Shown here piece by piece: positions 53,875-64,000 of a DNA stretch of 64,000 bases. Position 1 is the first letter of the stretch; the number at the start of each line of letters is the position of its first letter. Below the pieces are notes generated by a model. The model saw only the letters and a program-made list of their open reading frames with translations. It was not told where the DNA came from and did not search any database. Source of the DNA: Rhizophagus clarus. Taxonomy: Eukaryota > Glomeromycota > Glomeromycetes > Glomerales > Glomeraceae. The stretch lies in assembly GCA_015698045.1 (NCBI GenBank), contig BLAL01000043.1, positions 434,001-498,000 of the forward strand, written 5' to 3'. A program made the translations under genes and the position numbers.

Positions 53875-54470
53875 TCATCTTTCTATTAGATACATCAAAT
53901 CCTTTATCCTAAATTTCTTATTTAGACCTGATTTGATCCGTCCAGTGGCTGGAATAGTCTTGTGTTGCTTATTAGAAGATATGTTATAAATAGAACTATT
54001 CTTTTTATTACGTTTAACCATATGGAAGGAGGTAATACCAGTTTTCTTTAATTTAATTTTTAGAGGAATCATGGTATGCTTGTATCATGAGATGTTCTTA
54101 CCATACTAGAAAGTTGGATTATTCACACTTGTGTAAGTGATCCCAAAATTTGAAATAATTAATAATTTTATACGCTCTATCAAAAAACTTTATTTCTTTG
54201 AATATCTTGATATTCAATTCACTGAAAAATACTTGATGTTGAAGTTTCATGAATGAAGCTGTATTCATAGTTTATTGTAAGTTATAAATAACAGTTTAGA
54301 AGCATTTTTTTTTTTTCTAATATTTAGCATAGCTCTAAGTTATTAGTAACTATCTAGTGGAAATACCTACAAATAGAGTCATCCACTGTACTTTGTATCT
54401 TTTAAAGAATTCAGAAATAATTAATTTGCATCAAATCATTTTAGTACTTGACTGATATCAATATAATGTT
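53875..54470 (-). pseudogene. Decayed protein relic, copy B
   Basis: The better-preserved partner of copy A. Minus-strand pieces are FMKLQHQVFFSELNIKIFKE and IKFFDRAYKIINYFKFWD, then a 65-codon open frame at 53875-54072 containing HKTIPATGRIKSGLNKK. Similarity to copy A continues into this frame (PATGRIKS against LATRSNKI). Stops separate the parts. Family unknown. Confidence 0.4.
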
Positions 54471-54859
54471 GCTCTAAATGGATAGTTAAAAAAGAATTTG
54501 GTAATTATCCCACTTAACAGGTATATTATAGATAAGAATATTACAAATGAAAGTACATTCTGAAAGAGTTTGATATTCAGTAATAATATGTATAACCTTT
54601 TCATCTTGCACCTTAGCTCTTTTTTTTTTGCTAATATAAGAGTTTAGTACAGGTACTAAGGATTCATCTAACATAGTAATCTGAACTGTATCTGGTAAAG
54701 GGTAGTAGCTATAGATGCCATTCAAATCCAAAATAATTTGGGATTATAGTAGACTAAATGTACAATCCAAATTAATTTACAAATTACATATATAAATTTT
54801 GCAATTTGTACATTTGGGGTTTGGAAATTATAGCATGACTCTGAACTATATATAAATAG

Positions 54860-57061
54860 GTTAGGGGTAGGGCCGATAATATTTTGCATTTCACAGAATT
54901 TCACATAACTCACAAAATTATGTGATAAACACATTTATTACTCCTGATCACCGCATAATATCACAAAATTCTCAGGAGTTCTAATATAAATCACAAAAAA
55001 AAAATTTTTTGATAATCGATCTTATTTTTTAAAAAAAATGACATTTAGTAAATGTACTAAAACTAATAAAGCTAATGCTGTAACTGTTTATACAAGAGTT
55101 AATGAACACCCAGATGTTTTTCGTGTTGAGAGTGGTCTTTTATTTTGTAACTATTGTGACCTTACTGTAGAATGGAGACATAAGTCAATAGTAGATTCTC
55201 ATTGTTTAAGAAAAAAGCACTTGACGCAAAAAAAAATCTATGAAGACAACCAAAGCAAAAAAAATCAGAAAATCTTGGAAACCACTTTACTTGCAGCTAA
55301 TTCTAAAAGAGAAGTTATAGAAGAATTAATTAAAGCATTTGCAAGTGCCAATATTCCAATAGAAAAAATTAATCACCTCCTTCCTTTCTTTAAAAAATAT
55401 CTTAAAGAAGGAGATGCAATTCCTCAAGCTCAACTTTACGTCAATTGTACTTACCTTCTGTCTTTAAAAATCATGCAGAAACCCTCCTTTCAATTTTTAA
55501 TTCAAAGCCTGTTTATATCATAATGGATGAACTTAGTGATGATTGTTCAAGTAGTATTGTCAATACACTTTTTACTTATCGTCAAGATACAAATTGGTTT
55601 CTGTTGATTTTTTAAACCATGTTAATAATACAACTATTGGACAAACACTCCTTCCCATTTTATATTTCTACAATATATCTCTTAATATTCCACGTTTATT
55701 TTTTACTGATTCAGCCACGTATATGAAAAAGTGTTTTCGCGAAATTTTAAAGCCAGTTATGCCTCAGCTAATTCATGTATCATGTCTAGCACATATATTA
55801 AATCTTATTGGGTAGGAAATTTTAGTTGAAAGCAAATTAATTGAATTATTATAATAATTAATTTTAATTAATTAGAGAGACCTGGAGAGAATTACCCCAA
55901 TTTTTACTATTAAAGACCTTTTTAGCTAAAATCAAAGAAGCATTTGTCAAATCACCTGCACGAAGAAACCGTTATATAACCCACCTTAAAATGAATGGCA
56001 TTGGTTCTTCTCGCAAAATTCCACTTCCAAATCAAACTAGATGGAATAGTTGGTTCTGAATGGTTTTTTATGCAAAAGATCACATTTAACACTGGGCTAA
56101 TTTTTTTAGGCACGAGTATGAAGAAGAATCACAAAATGAAATGATAAAAACTATCCATACAACATTACAAAATTTATGAGATGTTGGTGTTATTACAATT
56201 TATATTTACTTTATTTCAATTTATGCCAAAGAATTTGTACAAGACTTGGATTTTTTTCAGCAACAAAACAAACCAGTCTTTCCTTTTATTGAAGGTCGAT
56301 TACAGCAACTTACAGCATTTATCGAGTCAAATACTACTGCACCTTATTTTGGTCCTGAGATTGAAAATATAATTCGTCAACATTTGTTTAATCCTGATGA
56401 TTTTTATTCAATATTTCGTCAAACTTTTCAAGTAGCATATAACAAGTTTTCAGCTCACATTTCCAATCATTCTGCACATTCACTTTTTTATGCATGTCAA
56501 GTTTTTAACTCACAATATATTCATTTAGGAGATATTCAAATAAAGGATATTCGTCATTATTCAGCAATTATAGAACTTGATAATCCTTCTGATAGTTTAT
56601 TATGTGAATGGTCAATATATTGTGGGCTTACTGAGTTGGAATTTAATGAAAATTTGGATGAAACTAACTTAAATAATTATTGGAAAAATTTGTCAGTTCA
56701 TTTACCAATTCTTTTTAACATCGCATTAGACTACATTTGATTACCAATCTCAAGCTGTGCGGTAGAATGTAGTTTTTCTTTATATAATTCACTTTTAGAT
56801 TTTAATCGTCAAAGTTTATCTGAGGAATCATTAAAACAACTTAATATGTTGTATTTTAATTGATTAAATTTTTACAAATTTTGTAAATATTATAAATAAA
56901 AAATTTTTTTTATACATAAATTCACACATTTCATTAAAATACGCCACAAAATTACACATAATTGACAAAAATTTAGTATCACTGCAGATCGCAAAATTTT
57001 TTTTTATCACACATAAAATTTACCTTTTATCACCGCAAAAATCATCGGCCCTGATTAGGGG
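54860..57061. mobile_element. Degenerate hAT transposon with TIRs and 8-bp duplication
   Basis: A 2186 bp element (54868-57053). Left end TAGGGCCGATAATATTTTGC and the complement of the right end, CAGGGCCGATGATTTTTGC, form the inverted repeats. Flanks GTTAGGGG (54860-54867) and ATTAGGGG (57054-57061) agree in 7 of 8 bases, a slightly decayed hAT-size duplication. Subterminal copies of a TCACAAAATT-like motif are dense at both ends. Inside is a broken hAT transposase. Confidence 0.8.
55038..56863 (+). pseudogene. hAT transposase, broken
   Basis: Transposase relic of the surrounding element. The N-terminal frame (55038-55440) has a BED-like zinc finger (CNYCDLTVEWRHKS, then SHCLRKKHL). A frameshift near 55440-55470 leads to PVYIIMDELSDDCSSS, a second near 55590 to IPRLFFTDSATYMKKCF and LIHVSCLAHILNLIG, typical of the hAT catalytic core (D, H/C-x-AH motifs). 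Another broken part follows (NQTRWNSWF, with a stop at 56058), then a frame ending in CAVECSFSLYNSLLDFNR, the hAT dimerisation region. At least three frameshifts or stops make it inactive. Confidence 0.8.
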
Positions 57062-58270
57062 TTGAGTTTGCTTATTGATCATATAAAATTTTTAAAAAGT
57101 TGCTTATTTTAGGGGTATTTTTAAAAATTTCATATCCTACATATCCCTGTATTTAAAAACTATACTGATTGGATTTTAATAAAATTTATATCATTGGATT
57201 CATCTTAATGAGACAAATCTAATGATATAAATTTTATTTTGATAGCATTAATATTGACCAAAATATCTTAAATTGAAAATTTTACTATACATTATATCTG
57301 ACCTAAATGAGAGATGTTTGGGGTCCTATTATAGCTGTCAAAATGTATAAATTAATTTAGAATTTACTTAAAATAATTTGGATGGTATCTATAGTGGTAA
57401 CAGTGAAAAAAACTGTTATATAGTTTTTACCTATAAGATTACTGGAGGCCAAAAGACTAATCAATAATATTATTCATAACTGATGGTTTTTATTTTTTCT
57501 TACCTTTGCTTTTAAGTGTTAATCTATCAAAGTTATCTATAGCCTTTGTGTGAGGTTTCACTGAAGTTAATTAGTGCTGATCAAATAATGAAATATCCAT
57601 ATTTATCACCTATAAAATGACCAAATCTGGGTGTATAACACATTATTTATATATCTTATTTTTGGAGGTTTTAACTTTTTGAGGTATGAAGACTTGATGA
57701 GAGTAAGAACTGAAATAAGGTGGATAAATATTATCATTATAAGTTTATCATTAAGTCTGTGTCATGTAGCCTATTATATTATCAGTATTAGTGTGTCTGA
57801 CTTTTCATAAAAACCTTTTTAAATGGTTTGTCTTATTAAGTATTATATGCAGGTTAATATTGAAAGAGGTAGTAAAAGACTAAAAAACAAAGAAATAAAG
57901 CATATTGCAAACTCATTGTATATATTATATGTGCATGTTTCTTGTATAGAAGTCATGACTAATATGTATTATATTCTGAAAATATGTAAAAAATAAAAAA
58001 TTTTTAAAATTTTTTTTTGCAAAAATTTGGTTTAGCACGTTAGTAAAAAGAGTTGTTATATTTTAGCTCATTTACAAATTTTATAAAATTATTATTTAAA
58101 TATATTTTTAGTGTAAAAGTCATATTAATTTATTTTTTTTTTTTTCAAGGTAGTGCAATTTGTGAGTTTATTAATTATATAGTAGAGTACAGAAATATCT
58201 GTTGTATATAATTAATTTATTAAAACTCCAAACCAGTCCTCTATCTAGAAGATTGCTCCCATGCCCTACC
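57062..58270. other. AT-rich spacer between elements
   Basis: No gene or clear repeat boundary recognised. It is likely older transposon debris. Confidence 0.4.
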
Positions 58271-58486
58271 ATCACCTTTAAAGCTTCGCATGAGCTAAGC
58301 CAGCTTGCAAGCTAGCTCAAGCTTTTCAAGCTGAGCCAAGCCAAGCCATGATTAAATTGGCTTGGTGGCTCACAAGCCAACTTGAAAAAGCTTGAGTCAT
58401 ATATTAGGCTTGGCTTGATAAACTCAAGCTGGCAGTGGGCTTGGCTTGAAAAGCTCAAGCCAGCTCATGAGCCAGATCAAACTTGG

Positions 58487-58680
58487 CAATTTTTTACAAT
58501 TTATATGTAAAAAACGCTGGTACTAATAGTTCTGGTATTTTTTTTTGCAAATTTATATATAAAAAATGCCAGAATTATTTGTTCTGGCACTTTTTGCAAT
58601 TTTATAAATAAAAAATGCTGATACTAATAGTTCTGGCATTTTTTTTGTGATTTTATAATACAAAATGCCGTTAACGCTAT
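58487..58680. repeat. Tandem hairpin-like units
   Basis: Three ~57 bp units carrying versions of AATGCTGGTACTAATAGTTCTGGCATTTTTT split by T-rich spacers; one contains a perfect inverted repeat TGCCAGAA/TTCTGGCA. Two more copies occur at about 59480-59590 near the other end of the element. Confidence 0.6.
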
Positions 58681-58780
58681 AATAAATTATTCGGTATAAA
58701 AGCAAGGTCATGTGACTTGCTGATCTAATCAGATAATCTGAATATCTGATCTTTTTTTTAATCATTTATCAGTTTATTTT

Positions 58781-59200
58781 TGTGGTATTGCCAGACAAAA
58801 AGCATGACCGAACTTTTGGAATTAAGGTAAGAAAGGGTGGAAAGTGTTTTTCAGTGTTTTTTTTAACTAATTAATTAATTATTTTTTATTTTTATTTTTT
58901 GTAGTGTTGCCAGACGAAAAGCATAACTGGACTTTTGGAATTAAGATAAGGGAGGGGTTGGGGGAGGTATTTCGTTGTTTTTTTTTTAATTAATTAAGTA
59001 TTAACTTTTTTTTATTTTTTTGTAGTATTGCCAGATGAAAAGCATGACCAGACTTTTGGAATTAAGGTAAGGGAGGGTGGGTGAGATGTCTTTCATTGTT
59101 ATTTTTTTTAACTAATTAATTATTTTTTTTTATTTTTTGTAGTGTTACTAGGCAAAAAATATGACCGGACTTTTAGAATTAGGGTATTAAAAACTGAAAA
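58781..59200 (+). repeat. Four tandem ~119 bp exon-like units
   Basis: Units start at about 58787, 58905, 59026 and 59143. Each has a 41-base core (TTGCCAGACGAAAAGCATGA then CCGGACTTTTGGAATTAAG) between a T-rich tract ending TTTTTGTAG and a GTAAGG-like sequence. The core is flanked exactly like an exon by an acceptor and a donor. Unit 2 has lost the G of the donor and unit 4 is more diverged. Confidence 0.7.
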
Positions 59201-59958
59201 AGAATAATAAAAATAAATAAATTTAGTATAAAATACTGAAAAAAAGTGAAAAAATAAATAAAATAAAATAAATTTTGGTAAATATCGAGTAATTTAATTT
59301 ACTGAAATTAGTATTTTTTAAAAATAAATCCACATATATCTATTATAAACTCTACGCAAACATAATATGTGAGTTACTCCCAAATTGACTGATTTACGCA
59401 AACTCAATTTGTAGGTTTAAAAAGTAATTTCATATAAATTCTACGCAAACCCATATATGAGTTATATTAGTATTATTTGGGTCCTGCCAGGACCATTAAT
59501 TCTGGTGTTTTTTTTTCAATTTTATAAATAGAAAGGCTGGGACCATTAGTTCCAGTGTTTTTTTTGTAACTTTACATATAAAAATGCTTTTTTTTTGATA
59601 ATAAAGCTTGAGTCAGCTTGAGCCAGCTCAAGCTCAATTTGGCTTGAACCAGAATTTTTCATGGTTCAGCTTGGCTTGAATGAGTTGAGCCAAGATTTTT
59701 TGTGATTTGACTCATTTTAGCTCAAGCCAAAATTTTTTTTTTTAAGCCAAGCCAAGCCAGACTGTAGCTTGACTTGAGCCAGCTTATGCGGAACTTTAAT
59801 CACCTTATGAATTCACCCATATCCTTCTATAGTAACTATTAAATTATATAGGATCATTATATCATATGGCTTCAGTATATACTTTCACTACCTTCTAAAC
59901 AAAAAGAGAAAAACGAAGTTATATTAAATTTGTATATGTTTGCATTATTATACACCTT

Positions 59959-61559
59959 TCAGAATACCCTATTTCCTTCTATAATAATTTGATTTATATG
60001 TTTTCTTGCTTTTTCTAATGCTATTGACCATTGCTCATTATGTTTTAGGATTTTTTTTCTTTCCAAATCATATACATCATCTTCTATTTGTAATATTAGA
60101 ATCTGTTCATATGCAATATGTTGATGTGCTGCTGTATTTTTCCTTATATCTTGTTTTTTTATGCCTTTTGTATGTTCCCATTTTTTTACTTCTTTACAAC
60201 GTAGTTGCCAAATAACATTGTAAAATTCATTGACAAATACTTTTAGAAATAGAGTAGCAACTGTTAATGCTATTTTCTTTAATTTGACAATAGTTTTGAG
60301 TTTCCTGTATTTTCCCTTAGGAAAAAAATTTCTTAGCATTAGATGTGTAAAGGAAATAGGTAGATCATGATTAATGCCAGTTGTGTGTGCAAAGAAGTTT
60401 CTATTCCATAAGATAGTTATTGTATGTCTTCCTGATTTAATTGAATATATCTTTCTTGTGATAAAAACTCCTTAAGTATTTGATCATGTTTGCACATAGT
60501 GTTATTGGCTACAGTTAACCACTTTTCTTTAAGCTGTTAATAGTATATTATATGATTATCATCTTCATTTTCTTCATAGCAGACTCTGCACTTTATATCT
60601 TCATACAGATCATATTTTCTTTCTTTCATAATTTCTAAGGTTGGAAACAAGCAATTTATAAGTTTTAAGTATTTAATAAACCTGTTGTTTGTTGTTGATG
60701 TTGTGCAGTTGAATTCTATATTTTTTTTAAATAATGCCCAAGCAACTTCTATTTCTACCATATCAGTTAGATCTGAAAAAATTGATCTGTATATATAGTT
60801 GAGAGACTATGCTGTATTCAATGTAGCTTCATATAGATTGTCTATAAATTTTCTGATATGCCCATCAATTCTTATACCATTCTAATAGATATCATATGGG
60901 GTCTTTGCAATAGAAAGGTACGAAACTCAAAAAAAAATAAAAATTTAATTAATATTAAATTTACACTTATTTTAGTATAAAAAACATAATTAGCATATAA
61001 AGTAAATTTAAAAAATTTTTTGAGTTTCGTACCTTTCTATTGCAAAGACCCCCATATGTTAAATCTTTTTGTTGCATATCTTTTATTTTAATGCATGTTG
61101 ATTTTTCTGTATTATTCTTGGCCATCCTATCTGCTTCTTCATTGCCTTTAATTCCTGAATGACCTTTGACTTTAATTAACATAATTTCTAATAGTTTGCT
61201 ATCAATGAGTTTAATGATTATGCGACTGTAGTTGTTGCACTTGCACTACACTTGTATTTTATTTTCTCACTTGCTAGGCTAGTTTTTATGTACTTAATGC
61301 TATCTATTGCTGCCTGTGAGTCTGTAAATATATTTGTGTTCTGTCCTGTTTGTAGAACTAATATGGCTGACAAGATGGCTTCTAGTTCTGCACATATAGA
61401 TAAAGACCAATCTGTGATTGAACTACTACATTCCAATATCACTTTCTTTTCTTCATTTAGTATCACCCATTCTATGCCCATGTGTTTTATAAAGGTATTA
61501 GAGTTGTTGTTGAAGCAGTCTGCAAGTGAGTCTTCTGTATATATGTTAATTGAAGTCAT
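59959..61559 (-). pseudogene. LINE 3' end with RNase H domain, broken
   Basis: Minus-strand fragments of one non-LTR retrotransposon protein. In coding order: RNase H (INIYTEDSLADCFNNN, SICAELEAILSAIL, NIFTDSQAAIDSIK, then VKGHSGIKGNEEADRMAKNN), a 158 bp MITE insertion at 60897-61054, a segment VEIEVAWALFKKNIEFN with a zinc-binding CRVCYEENEDDNHI, and a C-terminal helical frame at 59959-60339. The D-E-D-H order of RNase H is visible (D in YTEDS, E in AELEA, DS, HSG), but stops and frameshifts break the frame. No reverse transcriptase domain is left in the window. Confidence 0.75.
60895..61056. mobile_element. 158 bp MITE with long TIRs inside the LINE
   Basis: Nearly perfect inverted repeats of about 37 bp (TCTTTGCAATAGAAAGGTAC followed by GAAACTCAAAAAA) surround an AT-rich core. 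Flanking TA dinucleotides (60895-60896 and 61055-61056) allow a Tc1/mariner-type duplication. The RNase H protein reads KDLTY on one side and continues with DIY on the other, so it inserted into the LINE coding frame. Confidence 0.75.
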
Positions 61560-62559
61560 GTTAATTTATTGTTATTATTAGCAAATATAAAAAGATAAAA
61601 TAAAATAAGAATAAATGTATATCTTATAAAGGGTGATATAATTAAAATCTAGTATGATAGTAATATTATATGATTTATATAATTTCATATTTATTTATTA
61701 ACTAAATTATTTTTTTTTAAATATACTCTTTTTTATCTTAACAAATATACCAAAGTATTTTAACATATTGGTAGATTTGTTTTCTTTTAAATTTAAACAA
61801 TTTTTATAATTTCTATTATTTAAAACTGGTTTATAATACCAAAAAATTACTTGATGGATTATTATTTGATATAATAATAAGTTAAACAAAAATCTACATT
61901 AATGAAATTTAAAATTATTTAATATAAAATAAATGTAAAAAAAACCTATTTCATTAATAAAAAACCTAATATAGTAATTTTTAATGTATATTATTAAAAA
62001 GTAAGTATATTTTAATAAAACAATAAATCAAATTAAATAAAAATTTATATAGTTACAATCTATAAATATTTATAAAAGTATTTTAAGATAATTAAAAAAA
62101 AATTTTTTTAATTGTTTTTATAAAATTATCTATTTTTTTTATGTTTAAATATATAATTAATTCATATTTATTTAATTGCATATAATATAAGAACTTTTGT
62201 ATTTAAACTAATTATAAATATATATTTTTAATTTTTACAAAAAAAAAAATATAGGAATTATTACTGATATACAATCTCCATTTAACTACTAATTTATATA
62301 ATTCTGTTCAGAAAGGTATTCTTAAAAAAAAAAAGGAAACATTAATAATATTTTTACTATAATAAGTAAAATTAAAATAAAAATGACGACTAAGAGACAA
62401 AGGAAGTATCAGACACTTCACTTAAATATCTGTCTCTCCTCTTTTACTTTGGCTTCCTTTGACAAAGGTCTTTGGCAATATACTTTAAGAAACCAAGAAG
62501 TATGATGGTTCCTAGGACACTGGACACTACAACAAAGAAAGAAACGTGAATAGTTCTGC
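61560..62559. other. AT-rich spacer
   Basis: No gene recognised; extremely AT-rich from about 61.6 to 62.35 kb. Confidence 0.5.
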
Positions 62560-63042
62560 CTCTATGTCAATGACCTGCCTGAAGATTCACGGTTTTAGCA
62601 ATTATGGGATAGGAATCAACCCTTGCATGTCTTCCAAAACTATCCAATCAAAGCTGTAAAACATTTTCGTTTAGGTGGTAAAAGTTCGATTGTAGCCTTT
62701 TTCGAAAAATTTGAAGATGTAGAAGTTTGTTGTCAGATGACCTTCAATTTCAATCACAACGATAAAGACTACTCTCACCAATGGTGTAAAGCTCCCTCTT
62801 CCACCTCAAATGTTTTTACCACCAAGTCCAAGTCTTTCTCTAGCTCTTCAACAAAGCCATTCAAGAAGGATAAGAAGATTGTTCCATCCAAAACATGCCT
62901 TACTAAATCAAATAAACCTGTGAAGAATATCAAGAAGACTTCTAAAAAGTCGAAAGATAAGAAAAAATCAAAGAAGTTCTCTGATAAGATGCCTCAAGAT
63001 AAAATGGATATCGTCAAGCTCTTGTTACAATTATTAATCTAA
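62560..63042 (+). pseudogene. Gag-like / mobile-element ORF fragment
   Basis: An open frame runs 62623-63042, and the same frame continues upstream across a TAG (PEDSRF, stop, QLWDRNQPLHVFQ). It contains HFRLGGKSSIVAFFEKFEDV, DKDYSHQWCKAPSSTS and a strongly basic Lys/Ser tail. This style recalls ORFs repeated many times in Rhizophagus-like genomes that accompany mobile elements. Base composition is clearly less AT-rich than its surroundings (62390-63040). Function unknown. Confidence 0.45.
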
Positions 63043-64000
63043 CATTTGGTAGTCAGCGTTTATTTTTCTTTTTCAGATTTTTTTTGATACTCAGTGAATT
63101 GACTTTTCAAAGACTTTAAGAGTCTACGCAACTTACTTTGTTCATATTGTTTAAAGGGCAGCAGGTGTTAATAAGGTGTTGAGGCTTCACGGTGAAGGTG
63201 ATTCTAGTTGATTAAGTTCATAGTTTCTGCAGAGTCGAGATGCTTATTTTAATTTACTTTAGTTTTCATCTGAAGGTAACATGATAACCTATTCAAAATC
63301 CCTACCTTTATGTAGTCGTTGATGGTTTGACCGTTATTTAGTAATTTACATCTTTGATGTATCATTTTAGAATCTGTATTGCTTTTTGTAGTAGAGTTTT
63401 CTACATGATTGCTTATTAAAAATAAAAATAAAAAATTAAAATAAAAATAAAAAAGTTGAAATATAATAATCAATAAAAATTTTATAGGTCAAAATATAAA
63501 ATTAAAATAAATTTTGACAGTCATAATTAATTATAAAATTGAAATTAATTATAATTTATGAAGATCAAAATGAATTATAAAGCTGAAACTTTTTATGAAA
63601 TTACAAAATAACAAAAGTTAATAAATAACTTATTTTATTGATTAGATAAATGTCAAATATAAAAATTAAAATATATTATACAATAATTTTGATATATAAT
63701 TATTTTTTTCATTTAAAATAAATTTATATATAATTAATTTTATTGTTTTTATATTCATGGATTTGTAAAATTATCTTTAAATTGTTTTATTTTCCTCTAT
63801 TTTTTATATAAAAAATTTTAAAAACTATTATAGAAATAATCTGTAAATAATATTATCCATATGCGCCGATTTGAGGAATTTGCCGATCATCAATTATGTG
63901 GCGCAGTACCGATTAAAATCGATTAAAACCGTCCCTACATAAGAAAAAATAAGCCAAAAAATACTTAAAAAAACTTTTAAGACCTTTTCCAAAAAAATTT
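63043..64000. other. AT-rich right edge
   Basis: No gene. A sharply less AT-rich patch begins at about 63858 (ATGCGCCGATTTGAGGAATT) and may be the end of another repeat that is cut by the window edge. Confidence 0.4.

Larger units (their letters stand above)
58271..59806. mobile_element. Non-autonomous hAT-like element with internal tandem repeats
   Basis: A 1520 bp element (58279-59798) bounded by perfect 8-bp repeats ATCACCTT (58271-58278 and 59799-59806). Inverted ends TAAAGCTTCGCATGAGCT and TAAAGTTCCGCATAAGCT match in 15 of 18 places. Both subterminal regions are packed with GCTTGAGCC/GGCTTGGCTTG-type motifs in both orientations. The interior has hairpin-like short repeats and a four-unit ~119 bp tandem array. 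No transposase frame is present. Confidence 0.75.

Noticed and set aside
58781..59200. Regular tandem repeats as a CRISPR array
   Set aside because: Units are ~119 bp, diverged, in a eukaryotic transposon, with no distinct spacers.

Overview
The window looks like nuclear DNA of an early-diverging, AT-rich filamentous fungus. Evidence: coding exons are A/T-biased, introns are short and very AT-rich (mostly about 60-110 bp, GT-AG), intergenic DNA is close to homopolymeric in places, and the gene set is fungal (ATG11, HAC1-like bZIP, Zn2Cys6 factor, calcipressin, Kin4-like kinase, Ish1/Msc1-like protein). Gene style, transposon style and base composition fit an arbuscular mycorrhizal fungus such as Rhizophagus (Glomeromycotina); that is an inference, not a database result.

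The left three quarters (about 0.4-48 kb) is gene-rich. In order: PEX11-like (+), proline dehydrogenase with an EF-hand (-), an unknown four-span membrane protein with a Pro/Asn-rich tail (+), TYW1 (-, 11 exons), a 5 kb gap holding a 493 bp MITE, another unknown membrane protein (-), calcipressin/RCN1 (+), ATG11 (-, 29 exons, 1509 codons reconstructed in frame), SEC53/phosphomannomutase (-), a FYVE-like/SAP/RING E3 ligase with a Pro-Gln repeat (+), an RMD1/Sif2-like DUF155 protein (-), PEX14 (+), a Zn2Cys6 transcription factor (+), a HAC1/XBP1-type bZIP gene (-), a secretory Ish1/Msc1-like coiled-coil protein (-), an NAD-dependent epimerase-like protein (+) and a Kin4-like kinase (-). Exon joins were worked out by hand; in every gene listed as CDS they give one uninterrupted frame.

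The right part (about 48-64 kb) is a transposon graveyard with no intact host gene: a relic resembling the DUF3504/ZMYM recombinase-like family, two diverged copies of an unrecognised protein, a decayed hAT transposon with TIRs and an 8-bp target duplication, a 1.5 kb non-autonomous element with a perfect 8-bp duplication and an internal tandem array of exon-like units, a LINE 3' end with RNase H interrupted by a 158 bp MITE, and a gag-like fragment.

The most interesting signal is in the HAC1/XBP1-like gene. A seven-base CAGCAGC loop on a perfect 7-bp stem, the shape of an Ire1 splice site, lies in the coding sequence, and an identical heptamer lies 146 nt downstream. Joining at these sites shifts the frame onto an acidic C-terminal domain. 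A spliceosomal alternative exists and is stated. Several genes share themes: peroxisomes and their turnover (PEX11, PEX14, ATG11) and the secretory pathway/ER stress (HAC1, SEC53).
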